A stretch of 64,000 bases of DNA from JAJZNI01 sp035624785 (GTDB lineage: Bacteria > Chloroflexota > Dormibacteria > Aeolococcales > Aeolococcaceae): NCBI GenBank assembly GCA_035624785.1, contig DASPQV010000025.1, forward strand, positions 1 to 64,000, in the 5' to 3' direction. The notes under the pieces were generated by a model that had not been told where the DNA came from, made no database searches, and saw only the letters and a program-made list of their open reading frames with translations. The position numbers and the translations under genes are program-made. This document shows positions 1-8,099 of this stretch, piece after piece (within the stretch, counting starts at the first letter, position 1; each line of letters starts with the position of its first letter).

Positions 1-967
1 CGGCCTTGCGCACCTTGGGATCGCCGATCCCGGTCGCGCCACCGTTGCCCGCGTTCAGGTTGAACCAGAGCACGACGGTGTTGCCGGAGGCGAACCAGGC
101 ATGGTTGGTCTCGGGGTTCAGGTCGACGTAGTCGGAGTAGATGTTGGGGATGTCGTTGCCAGCCCAGTCCAGCTGGGGCGGGTTGGCGGTCAGATCGGTG
201 ACGACCGTGGTGTTGCTCTGGATCGAGGGCACATCCACCTCGGACTCCGGCGGCGTCCCACCCCAGTAGTTCTTGTTGGGAGTGAACTTGACCACCGAGG
301 TCGAGTAGCTGGTCGGCACGAACGGACCGCTGCCGACCGCCTTGTCATGGCTGATCGTGACCGTCGGATTGGCGGCGATCTCCTGGGCGATCGCAGCCGG
401 CAGGACGTAGGTGCTGCCCAGGATGTTCCAGAGGGCGGTGAAGGCAGGGCTCTTGAAGCTGAGGGTCACCGTGTCGCCGCTGACCGTCGGCGCCGCAGCT
501 TGGGGCGGGACGCCGGGGAGGTTGGCCGCGGAGGTGGTCATCATCAGCTTGAAGGTGGCCGCAACGTCGGCCGGAGTCATCGCCGAACCGTCGTTGAACC
601 TGACCCCGGCACGGAGGGTGATGGCGAGGCTTTCGCCACCGTTGGAGAAGGAGTAGCCGGTCGCCAGCCAGGGGTTGTTCTGGTTGGGGTCCAGGGCATC
701 CATCTCGTAGAGCGGCTCCCAGATCAGGGAGCGCATGTTCATGCCCCTGGCCAGCGAGTTGGCGTCGTAGGGGTTGAAGTCATCGGAGAAGGTGACGCCG
801 GTGGTCGCCTCTTCGATCAGCGGCGGGCCGACGGGCTTGGCACCGCTGCTGCCCGGCGAGGTGGTGGCGCCCCCGCTGGGCGCGCTGGCGGGCGACGTGG
901 TGGATCCGCATGCCGCGGCGGCCAGCGCAGCCGCCCCGAGCAGGGATACCAGGACTTTCCGATTCAT
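1..967 (-). CDS. ABC transporter substrate-binding lipoprotein (SBP_bac_5 family), 3' end cut by window edge
   Basis: Reading leftwards from ATG at 967, the product begins MNRKVLVSLLGAAALAAAAC, a lipoprotein signal with a lipobox Cys at residue 20. A Ser/Thr/Gly-rich linker follows, then segments typical of peptide/nickel/oligopeptide-binding proteins: SLIWEPLYEMD, LRAGVRFNDGSAMTPADV, ISHDKAVGSGPFVPTSY. Family knowledge: such proteins sit on the outer face of the membrane and hand peptides or other solutes to an ABC importer. About 322 residues are visible of a usual 500-600, so the C-terminus and any permease genes lie beyond the left edge. Its upstream region carries the palindrome array at 1228-1388, which probably controls it. 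The substrate cannot be told from sequence. Confidence 0.85.
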   Translation of the reverse strand, partial: MNRKVLVSLLGAAALAAAACGSTTSPASAPSGGATTSPGSSGAKPVGPPLIEEATTGVTFSDDFNPYDANSLARGMNMRSLIWEPLYEMDALDPNQNNPWLATGYSFSNGGESLAITLRAGVRFNDGSAMTPADVAATFKLMMTTSAANLPGVPPQAAAPTVSGDTVTLSFKSPAFTALWNILGSTYVLPAAIAQEIAANPTVTISHDKAVGSGPFVPTSYSTSVVKFTPNKNYWGGTPPESEVDVPSIQSNTTVVTDLTANPPQLDWAGNDIPNIYSDYVDLNPETNHAWFASGNTVVLWFNLNAGNGGATGIGDPKVRKA

Positions 968-1227
968 CGATGTCTGGCCTCCGTTGGAGCACGGCCATGG
1001 AGGCCGTGCGCTGACAGCGCTATCTCATGGTCACCGTGGGTGCGATGGCGGGGCCCGGAATGTCACAGGGTTCATCTCTGCACGTCCTCCTCGGGATTGT
1101 GAATGCGTGGAGCGGCCACGGCCGCGGCACGAGACCCATGGTCCGCGCCCAGGTGGATCCGCGTATTGGAGGATCCGCGTTCAGCGCGGCATGCACATAT
1201 GTAGGTGCGGCCGCTGACGGGTGTCAA

Positions 1228-1388
1228 TCACTCCGGTGGGTGATTTCCCGATAAATCACTCGCGCGGGTGAGTTCCTGACAGCTCTCACCCTAACGGGTG
1301 AGCCGTCATGAGCGGCGGCGGCGGCCAGTCCGCCGACTGCACTCACCCGGCCGGGTGATTGCAGTTGCAGGCTCACCCCGCTGGGGGA
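1228..1388. repeat. Array of 16-bp palindromes TCAC[C/T]C-N4-GGGTGA, probable operators
   Basis: Four copies share identical six-base arms apart from one C/T position, with unrelated four-base centres: 1228-1243 (centre CGGT), 1256-1271 (GCGC), 1286-1301 (TAAC) and 1343-1358 (GGCC). A degenerate fifth lies at 1373-1388 (right arm GGGGGA). Start-to-start steps are 28, 30, 57 and 30 bases, so about three helical turns or twice that. The rest of the gap 968-1448 between the lipoprotein gene and the chemoreceptor gene shows no convincing ORF. Conserved arms with drifting centres are what a dimeric DNA-binding protein selects for. The regulator is not identifiable here. Confidence 0.7.
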
Positions 1389-1448
1389 GGCGAGCCGACG
1401 TCGCGGCTCATGCCCACGGGGGAGAGGAGGGCGATGCGCGGAGCGCGA

Positions 1449-3488
1449 TCAGCTGGGCCGGCGGGCGGGCGGAGGAGGCGGCGGGGATGGAGCCGCCACC
1501 GTACCCTTGACCCGAGGGTGATGACCGTTGCCGCTGGTGGCCGCGGTCACCGCCACCGTCGACGCCAGCTTGAGCTCCCCGGCCATGCTGGCCTGGCTCC
1601 CCGACGCCATGGCCAGATCCTGAGCGGTCGTCGACACCTGCTCGCTGGCCACCCTGACCTGCTCCATGGCCTCCACCACCTGCTCGGTGGCCGACTGCTG
1701 CTGCTGGGTCGCCAGCCGGATCCCGGAGCTTGCCTCGGCGACGTGCTCCATGAGGGTGAGCCCGTCCCTGAGCTGCTCCGCTCCCTTGTCCATCGCCATG
1801 ACTGTCGCGCTGGTCTCGAGCTGGACGCTCTCCGTGATGTTGGCGATGTCGGAGGCCAGTGACTTGGAGCGGTCAGCGAGGCGCCGGACCTCGTCAGCCA
1901 CCACGGCGAAGCCGCGCCCCGCCTCTCCGGCCCGGGCGGCCTCGATGGCGGCGTTGAGGGCCAGCAGGTTGGTCTGGTCGGCGAGGTCGTTGATCAGGTT
2001 GAGGATCCGGGTGATGTCACGAACCCGCTCGGTCAGGTTCAGGGTTCGCTCGGTGGAGGCCAGGATGTCCTCCCGGGCCCTTTCCAGCTTGTCGCGGGTC
2101 TCCGCCGCCTGGGCGGCAACCCTCTCCACGGTCTCGGCGATCTGGCCCGAGGTCCGGGCCAGCTCCTCCATGCTTGCCGAGGTCTCGGTCGCGCTCGAGC
2201 TCTGCCGCGCGGTGGTCGCGGCCAGCTGGTTGGAGGCGGCCGCCAGCCGGGTCGCCGAGTCCGAGAGGTCGGTGCTGGTGCCGCTCACCCGGCCGATCAG
2301 CGCCTCCAGTCGTTCCACCATCAGGTTGAAGGCCTCGCCGAGCGTCGCCACCTCATCGGCGCCGCTGGGCCGGACCCGAGCGGTGAGATCCCCAGCGGAG
2401 ACGCGGCGGGCGGCTCGCGCCAGCGCGCGGATCGGCCTGACCTGGAGGCCGGCCACGAACCAGGCGAATGCCACCAGCAGGATGACGCCGCCACCCAGCA
2501 CCACGAGGCCCCAGTTGCGCAGCGTGGTCACCCCGCTGAGCGCCTGGCCAGCGTTCTCGCTGACCAGGATGCCCCAGCCACCGAACTGGCCAGGCGTCCC
2601 CGGGACCTTGGCGTAGCCGGTGATCGTCGACACTCCGTCGACCTGGACCGTCTTCGAGCCCGGCACGCCGCTCAGCGCCTGCGGGACCAGCGGGTTGTCG
2701 ACCTTCGCCTGGAGGGCGTGGTACTTGTCGACCATGGCCACCTCGGAGGCGTTGCCCATGGTCGAGCTGTAGACCAGGAGGCCCTGGGCGTTGACCGCCG
2801 TCACGGTGGTGGCCGAGGTGGTCAGGCCGTTGACGCCGGAGAGGAGGAGGTTGAGCTCGTTGCCCTGCCCACTCCAGTTCTGGAGGTCCACAACCCCCAC
2901 CAGCACGCCGCTGAATCCGGCCGTGCTGACCGGGTAGGCCATCAGCCACTGCAGGCTCGGACCGGCTGACGACTGCACCAGCCGGATGTCGCCGACGTAG
3001 GCCTGGTTGCTCAGCTGGATGGCGGTCATCCACGGATCGCCGGCCACGCCCACCCACTGGGCGGTCGACGAGTTCAGGTACACGTTGCCGGCGCTGTCGG
3101 CGAGCTCCAGGGTCACGAACGGGTCGTTGAAGGTCGCCTGGGTCAGCAGGTGGGCCGCAGCCTGGCCGCTGCTGGCCCCGGACTGGTCGATCACCGCGGA
3201 CAGCTCGGTGATCTCGCGCTCCCGCTCCTGGATGAAGTCACTGACCTTGCTGGCGATCTGCTTGGCGAGGTTCTGGACGCCGAGCTCGGTCGCGCTGGTC
3301 AGGCTGTCGCCGGCCATGTTGCTGAGGACCAGCACCATCACCCCCATGATCGGAACGCATATCACCAGCAGGCCGGCCAGGAAGCGGGTGAAGTAACCGC
3401 TCCAGATGCGGTTGAAGAGGGCACGAGCCCGATTCAGCAGGTCCACCTCGCAGTCCGCGGTCTCCACGTGAAGAGGGGCCGAGCGCAC
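1449..3488 (-). CDS. Methyl-accepting chemotaxis protein with large extracytoplasmic sensor domain
   Basis: 679 residues. TM1 is at about 34-56, followed by an extracytoplasmic domain of about 260 residues (dCache-like by size and layout), TM2 at about 323-347, HAMP at about 350-400 (PIRALARAARRVSAGDLTAR) and a cytoplasmic signalling helix pair. The signature hairpin reads DLADQTNLLALNAAIEAARA then GEAGRGFAVVADEVRRLADR, the CheA/CheW contact region. It should sense an external ligand and steer the CheA kinase at the inner membrane. The C-terminus is Pro-rich and lacks an obvious NWETF-type CheR/CheB tether. The start at 3488 is a GTG; a later GTG (VDLLNRARALF, 3446) is also possible. Its signalling domain closely resembles the second chemoreceptor at 40786-42030. 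Confidence 0.93.
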   Translation of the reverse strand: MRSAPLHVETADCEVDLLNRARALFNRIWSGYFTRFLAGLLVICVPIMGVMVLVLSNMAGDSLTSATELGVQNLAKQIASKVSDFIQEREREITELSAVIDQSGASSGQAAAHLLTQATFNDPFVTLELADSAGNVYLNSSTAQWVGVAGDPWMTAIQLSNQAYVGDIRLVQSSAGPSLQWLMAYPVSTAGFSGVLVGVVDLQNWSGQGNELNLLLSGVNGLTTSATTVTAVNAQGLLVYSSTMGNASEVAMVDKYHALQAKVDNPLVPQALSGVPGSKTVQVDGVSTITGYAKVPGTPGQFGGWGILVSENAGQALSGVTTLRNWGLVVLGGGVILLVAFAWFVAGLQVRPIRALARAARRVSAGDLTARVRPSGADEVATLGEAFNLMVERLEALIGRVSGTSTDLSDSATRLAAASNQLAATTARQSSSATETSASMEELARTSGQIAETVERVAAQAAETRDKLERAREDILASTERTLNLTERVRDITRILNLINDLADQTNLLALNAAIEAARAGEAGRGFAVVADEVRRLADRSKSLASDIANITESVQLETSATVMAMDKGAEQLRDGLTLMEHVAEASSGIRLATQQQQSATEQVVEAMEQVRVASEQVSTTAQDLAMASGSQASMAGELKLASTVAVTAATSGNGHHPRVKGTVAAPSPPPPPPARRPS

Positions 3489-3884
3489 TGCGGCTCACCC
3501 CGACCGCGGCATCATCCCTCCGCCCCTGTGACAATGCCGCTGCACCGTGCCGAAGTTGGGTGACAGCGGTTGACGGCGAGGGGCAGCATGTGACATGGGG
3601 GATGTCAGGCATCACCGAACTGTCACGCCGGTGGGGCGACTCTAGGACAGTGCCCGCGTTCCGCCTGTGGGAGGGCTTCGCGGGCAAGGGCTGGGTTTGC
3701 CGCTCCACCCTCCCCGGCTGGGACACGGGAGACGCTCGACCGCCAGCCTCCGACGGGCCCGCGATGAGAGCGTTTCCACACTCTAGGCACCGACGCCCGG
3801 CACGTCAAGTGGCGGTCACCTAATGTCGGCGAGCGGGGAGCGCGACCGCGGCCGGGGCGGCGGACGAGCCGGCCGGGACCACCC
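3489..3884. other. Intergenic region upstream of the chemoreceptor, with one strong hairpin
   Basis: No ORF here looks real. A 7-bp perfect stem GCCCGCG/CGCGGGC (3652-3658 with 3679-3685) encloses a 20-nt loop that itself can pair weakly. It may be a structured leader or a terminator of holB, whose stop codon is at 3885. The minus strand also contains GGCAAACC, discussed under rejected observations. Otherwise nothing is recognised. Confidence 0.4.
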
Positions 3885-4907
3885 TCAGGCGGCGGCAGCC
3901 TCGTCACTGCCGAAGATCTCCATCAGGAGAGCTTCGAGGAGGAGCCGCGGCTGGGCGTTGGCGGCCACCCCCGCCACCGCCTGAAGCAGCCCATCCAGGA
4001 TCTCCGAGGGGCGCGATCGCGAGAGCGTTTTCGCCCAGCGCTCCAGCTCTTCCCGGCGGCCGTGCCAGCGGCACAGCTCGGCGGCACCCCAGGCCAGGCA
4101 GGCCAGATCGCGGGCGAAGGATGCCCAGATGGAAAGGTCGAGGAGGAGGCGCTCCCGGCCCTCGGCCCCTCCGCTCGGGGCCAGCTCGGCGGCCGCCGCC
4201 AGAGCGGCGGCGACTCCCCCACCGCGGATGGCCAGGAAGCGGTCGAGGATGGCCAGCTCCGCGGCCAGCGCCGACGGGTCGGTGGCCAGGCGGAGAGCGC
4301 GCCCCGGCCTCCCCGCCGAAAGCTCCGCGGCCTCGACGGCTATGCCGGAGGCGACGCCGTGCCGCTCGGCGAGCCAGTCCGACACGACGGCACTGGCCAC
4401 CGGGCCCATGCTGATCCGCTGGCAGCGCGAGACCACCGTGGGGGGCAGCCCCTCCTCACCGCGCGCGGTGAGCAGCAGATGAGTCCCGGGAGGAGGCTCC
4501 TCGATGGTCTTGAGCAGGGAGTTGGCCGCCTGCTCGGTGAGCCGGTCGGCCCGGGCGAGCACCGCCACCCGCAGATCGCCGGCGTAGGGCCGCAGGCTCA
4601 GGAACTCCTGGAGGCTGCCCGGCTCCCGGCCCGCCCGGACCCGGTCGATCCGGATCGACTCGGCGTCGGAGTCCTCGAGCCAGAGGTCCGGATGGGTGCT
4701 GAGGGCGCCCGGCCACGGGGAGCCCGCCAGGAGCTCCGCGGCCAGCGCCATGGACAGGGTGGTCTTGCCGACCTGGTCAGGCCCGGTGAGGAGCACGGCG
4801 TGAGCGAGCCGGCCCGAGGCGACCGCGGTGCCCAGTCGGGTCACCGCCTGCGGGTTGCCGACCAGGTCCGCGAGGCTCACGGAAGCCCAGTCTACGGATG
4901 GGAGCAC
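3885..4907 (-). CDS. holB: DNA polymerase III clamp-loader subunit delta-prime
   Basis: 340 residues, AAA+ fold. Walker A is GPDQVGKTT (about residues 43-51), followed by the sensor region SLLKTIEEPPPGTHLLLTA and the SRC motif VVSRCQRI. Delta-prime is the structural subunit that, with delta and tau/gamma, opens the beta clamp at the replication fork. The four zinc-ligand cysteines found after Walker A in E. coli delta-prime and DnaX are absent: the stretch between Walker A and the acidic box has none. The C-terminal collar helices are present but poorly conserved. The ATG at 4907 overlaps the start region of the divergent CPBP gene by about ten bases, or not at all if that gene uses its GTG. 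Confidence 0.85.
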   Translation of the reverse strand: MLPSVDWASVSLADLVGNPQAVTRLGTAVASGRLAHAVLLTGPDQVGKTTLSMALAAELLAGSPWPGALSTHPDLWLEDSDAESIRIDRVRAGREPGSLQEFLSLRPYAGDLRVAVLARADRLTEQAANSLLKTIEEPPPGTHLLLTARGEEGLPPTVVSRCQRISMGPVASAVVSDWLAERHGVASGIAVEAAELSAGRPGRALRLATDPSALAAELAILDRFLAIRGGGVAAALAAAAELAPSGGAEGRERLLLDLSIWASFARDLACLAWGAAELCRWHGRREELERWAKTLSRSRPSEILDGLLQAVAGVAANAQPRLLLEALLMEIFGSDEAAAA

Positions 4908-5695
4908 GGCACAATGGGCTGGTGCTCGACGACACGCCGGCGTGGATCCAGCGGGCCGCAGGGGCCCTGCGCCCCTCCCCCGGTCGCAGCCGGCCAGCCT
5001 CGACGGTTCCCTGGGACTGGACCGACATCGCGCTGTTCTTCGCCGTCTTTCTGACCGGCTGGCTGCTGATCAGCGCGCTGGCGCTGTCACCGGCTGTCCA
5101 GTCATGGGGTGACAGCCTGCTCCGGGGGGTGCCCACCGCGGAGCGGACCGCGGTGGGCAGCCTGACCCTCCAGACCGCGGTGTACGTGATGGGCCTCGCC
5201 GTCATCCTGGTGCTGGCCCTGGGGCGGCGGCACGGCCGTCTCGCCGACCTGGGCTGGCGATGGCCCCGCTGGTGGTGGCTGCCGCTCGGCGTCGTGGCCG
5301 CGGCCGCCAGCTACGAGATGCTCACCCTGATCTCGGATGTCCTCCAAGCCCTGTTTCCCCAGGTCACCAACGGCCAGATCCCGGAGGTGCAGGGCGAGTA
5401 CGGCACCTACGTCGGCTTCGCCATCCCGGCGGTCTCGGTGGTGGCCCCGATCGTCGAGGAGACGTTCTTCCGGGGCTTCGTCTACGGCTGGATGCGGCGC
5501 CAGCTCAACGTCCCGGCGGCCTCCGTCCTTTCCGGGATCTTCTTTGCCCTGCTCCACTTCCAGCCGATCATCGTGCTCCCCCTGGCTGTCCTCGGCGTGG
5601 GCCTCGCCCTCCTCTACGAGTACTCAGGCTCGCTGCTTCCGGGGATGATCGTCCACGCTCTGTTCAACCTCGTCGAGATCGTCAGCATCGTCTGA
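4898..5695 (+). CDS. CPBP (Rce1-like) intramembrane metalloprotease
   Basis: 265 residues with about seven to eight membrane segments. The family motifs are visible: EETFFRG (Glu187, Glu188, Arg192), then FALLHF with His220, which form the glutamate/histidine active site of CAAX-protease/bacteriocin-processing (CPBP) enzymes. Bacterial members cleave or protect against peptides in the membrane; the substrate here is unknown. The ATG at 4898 overlaps the divergent holB start by ten bases. A GTG at 4922 (VLDDTPAWIQ) avoids the overlap and is equally plausible, as neither has a clear ribosome site. It ends 45 bases before the convergent end of the SulP gene. Confidence 0.85.
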   Translation: MGARHNGLVLDDTPAWIQRAAGALRPSPGRSRPASTVPWDWTDIALFFAVFLTGWLLISALALSPAVQSWGDSLLRGVPTAERTAVGSLTLQTAVYVMGLAVILVLALGRRHGRLADLGWRWPRWWWLPLGVVAAAASYEMLTLISDVLQALFPQVTNGQIPEVQGEYGTYVGFAIPAVSVVAPIVEETFFRGFVYGWMRRQLNVPAASVLSGIFFALLHFQPIIVLPLAVLGVGLALLYEYSGSLLPGMIVHALFNLVEIVSIV

Positions 5696-5740
5696 GCCGG
5701 AGCCCGTCCGGCCGGCGCCGGTCGGTGGCGGCTCGCCGGC

Positions 5741-7474
5741 TCAGCCGGCGAGGTCCACGGACCCGGTGGCGGCGCGCAGCGCGTCGCGGATGCCGTGGTG
5801 GACGTGGTCGGGACCGACCAGATCGACGATGCCGTAGCGCTGCAGCACGTCGACGATGTCCTCACAGTGGGCCAGGTAGACGCTCACCGGGCGCCCCTTC
5901 AGATCACGCAGCAGCGAGGTCAGCATCTTGCCACCCGTGTAATCGATGTCGGCGACCGGCGACAGGTCGAATATGAGCCAGGTCACCGGGTGGGGAGCCG
6001 CCGCCACCAGGGCGAGCACCCGCTGCCGGAAGTGGTCCGCGTTGGCGAAGAAGAGGGCGCCGTCGAAGCGATAGACGATGCCTCCGGGCACCGTCTCGAG
6101 GCCCGGCCGGGCGGGCTGGGGCGTGATCCCCGCCTCCGCACCGGAGCCGAGCACGACCACCGAGTCGCGGGGCCGGTAGGCACGGCGGACGAAGTCGAGG
6201 ACGGAGAGGGCCACCGCCAGCCCGATGCCCGCCTCGACACCGATCAGCACCACCACGAGCGCAGTCAGCGTCGCCACCGCGAGCTCGTCCCGGCGGAGCC
6301 TCCACAGCTCACGGAGGTGCCGGACGTCGATCAGCCGCACCCCGATGACGAAGACGACGGCGGCGAGGGTGGCGTCGGGGAGGAAGTGCAGCAGCCCGGT
6401 GGCCACCACCAGGATCACGATGGTGACCGCGGCCATCACCAGCTCGGCGAGCTGGGTCCGGCCGCCGGCGCTGTCCACCACCGCCGTCTTGGTGGGGCTG
6501 CCGTTGACGCAGAAGGTGCCGCTGAAGCCGGCCGCCAGGTTGGCCACCGCCAGCCCGAGCAGGTCCCGGTTCTCGCTCAGCTCCTCGTGGTGCTTCTGGG
6601 CGAAGCTGCGGGCCGTGGCCGCGCTCTGGGCGAGGATCACCACGAAGATGGAGGCCGACACCGCGGCCAGTCCGGGAACCTGCGACCAGGTCACGTTGGC
6701 GGGAAGCTTGGGGATGGGGAAACCGGACTTGACGGAGCCGACGATGGCAACCCCGTGCCGGTCCAGGCCGAGGACGGCGGTGAGAGCTATCGATGCGGCC
6801 ACCACCAGCAGCGCCCCGGGAATGCGCTCCGCGACCGCACCCAGGGCAAACAGGGCGACGACCGCCGCCACCGCCAGCAGGACGTCGGGAGGGACGGTGG
6901 AGCCGAGGTGGGTGAGCACCTTACCGACCTGGTCGATCACGCTGCCCGATGCCCTGATCCCGAGCATCGCCGGCAGCTGGGTGAGGGCGACCTGGATGCC
7001 CACCCCGGTGAGGAAGCCCACCAGGGCGGTGCGGGAGAGGAAGTCGGCCAGGAAGCCGAGGCGGAGCAGCCGGGCCACCACCAGGTAGAGGGCGGCGAGC
7101 AAGGCGATGACCCCGGCGAGGCCGATCCACTCGGGGCCGGCCACCGGGATCCCCATCCCGGTGAGCGCCGCAAACATGATGGCGGCGGTCGCCGAGTCCG
7201 CCCCCACCACCAGGTGCCGCGAGGAGCCGATCAGGGCAAAGACGATCACCGGCAGCGCCAGGGTGTAGAGGCCGGTGATCGGCGGCATCCCCGCGATCCT
7301 GGTGTAGCCCATCGACTCGGGGATGGCGACGGCGGCGAGGGTGGCGCCGGCCACGGCCTCGGCGAGGACCGTCTGGCGATCGAGGCCGGCGAGGCTGGGG
7401 AGGAGTCCCATGAGCCGGGACCTCCACCCTCGCGGGGCCACGCTGCCGGCCGGGGGCCCGGCGACCGCTGTCAT
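5741..7474 (-). CDS. SulP/SLC26-family anion transporter with STAS domain
   Basis: 577 residues. The N-terminal membrane domain carries the family opening AGATLAAVAIPESMGYTRIA (about residues 43-62), which corresponds to the sulfate-transporter signature, with roughly 12-14 hydrophobic segments to about residue 430. A cytoplasmic STAS domain closes the protein (WLIFDLSPVADIDYTGGKML). SulP proteins move sulfate, bicarbonate or dicarboxylates across the inner membrane; the ion cannot be assigned. The ATG at 7474 starts one base after the stop of the phosphatidyltransferase gene (TGA G ATG), so it is very likely the last gene of the inositol-lipid operon. A link with sulfolipid synthesis (SqdB, 38806-40017) is possible but speculative. 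Confidence 0.9.
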   Translation of the reverse strand: MTAVAGPPAGSVAPRGWRSRLMGLLPSLAGLDRQTVLAEAVAGATLAAVAIPESMGYTRIAGMPPITGLYTLALPVIVFALIGSSRHLVVGADSATAAIMFAALTGMGIPVAGPEWIGLAGVIALLAALYLVVARLLRLGFLADFLSRTALVGFLTGVGIQVALTQLPAMLGIRASGSVIDQVGKVLTHLGSTVPPDVLLAVAAVVALFALGAVAERIPGALLVVAASIALTAVLGLDRHGVAIVGSVKSGFPIPKLPANVTWSQVPGLAAVSASIFVVILAQSAATARSFAQKHHEELSENRDLLGLAVANLAAGFSGTFCVNGSPTKTAVVDSAGGRTQLAELVMAAVTIVILVVATGLLHFLPDATLAAVVFVIGVRLIDVRHLRELWRLRRDELAVATLTALVVVLIGVEAGIGLAVALSVLDFVRRAYRPRDSVVVLGSGAEAGITPQPARPGLETVPGGIVYRFDGALFFANADHFRQRVLALVAAAPHPVTWLIFDLSPVADIDYTGGKMLTSLLRDLKGRPVSVYLAHCEDIVDVLQRYGIVDLVGPDHVHHGIRDALRAATGSVDLAG

Positions 7475-7475
7475 C

Positions 7476-8081
7476 TCACGGGTTGGGAGCCGTCACCGGG
7501 TGGCGAGCCTGGCGCCAGACCAGAACGATGCGCTGCAGGGCGGTGACGTTGGTGAGGACGGCCAGCACCCAGAGCGCCCAGATGAGCGCGAGAGGGACGA
7601 CCAGGCCGACGACGATGATCACCACCCGTTCGGGACGGGCCAGCAGTCCCCCGTCACAGCGGAAGCCCAGCGACTGGGCTCGGGCCCGGACGTAGGAGAC
7701 CAGCAGCGACCCCCCCAGCGAGAGCACCACCAGCATGGCGGCGAGCTGGTTGCCCGGATGCGACACGAAGTGATAGAGGAGGGCGGCGTAGGTGACCACC
7801 TCGGCGTAGCGGTCGGTGGTCGAGTCCAGGAAGGCGCCGTACGGCCGCACCTTCCCGGAGACGCGGGCCACGGCGCCGTCCAGGATGTCGAAGACCCCGG
7901 CGAAGAGCAGCACCAGCCCGCCGGCGAGCAGCCAGCCGACGCTCACCAGCACGGCCGCGACCACGGTGACCACCAGCCCCGAGAGGGTGAGGATGTTGGG
8001 AGTGACGCCGCGCAGGTGGATCGCCGTCACCAGCCGGCGCGCCATGGCGCGAACCCACTCCTGGAAGCGCGCGGTGAACAT
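7476..8081 (-). CDS. CDP-alcohol phosphatidyltransferase, probable phosphatidylinositol phosphate synthase
   Basis: 201 residues with about six membrane helices. The CDP-alcohol phosphotransferase signature is complete: DILDGAVARVSG then GAFLDSTTD, fitting D-x2-D-G-x2-A-R-x(8-9)-G-x3-D-x3-D. The acidic residues bind the two metal ions. In the company of inositol-3-phosphate synthase and a PimA-like transferase, the best reading is the enzyme that joins CDP-diacylglycerol to inositol 3-phosphate, as PgsA1/PIPS does in mycobacteria. Phosphatidylglycerophosphate synthase activity is the main alternative. It lies 18 bases downstream of the PimA-like gene and one base before sulP. Confidence 0.85.
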   Translation of the reverse strand: MFTARFQEWVRAMARRLVTAIHLRGVTPNILTLSGLVVTVVAAVLVSVGWLLAGGLVLLFAGVFDILDGAVARVSGKVRPYGAFLDSTTDRYAEVVTYAALLYHFVSHPGNQLAAMLVVLSLGGSLLVSYVRARAQSLGFRCDGGLLARPERVVIIVVGLVVPLALIWALWVLAVLTNVTALQRIVLVWRQARHPVTAPNP

Positions 8082-8099
8082 CGGATCCTCCCCCGCCGC

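Noticed and set aside
101..1102. Long plus-strand ORF
   Set aside because: Shadow of the minus-strand lipoprotein gene, with Gly/Arg/Val-rich composition and no fold features.
1228..1388. CRISPR array
   Set aside because: Units are palindromes with variable centres and no unique spacers of regular length; no cas genes nearby.
3652..3705. GGCAAACC on the minus strand upstream of a chemoreceptor gene, as in c-di-GMP-I (GEMM) riboswitches
   Set aside because: The required hairpin between that motif and a CGCAAAGCC-like strand, and the second stem, are missing; only a simple GC stem is present.
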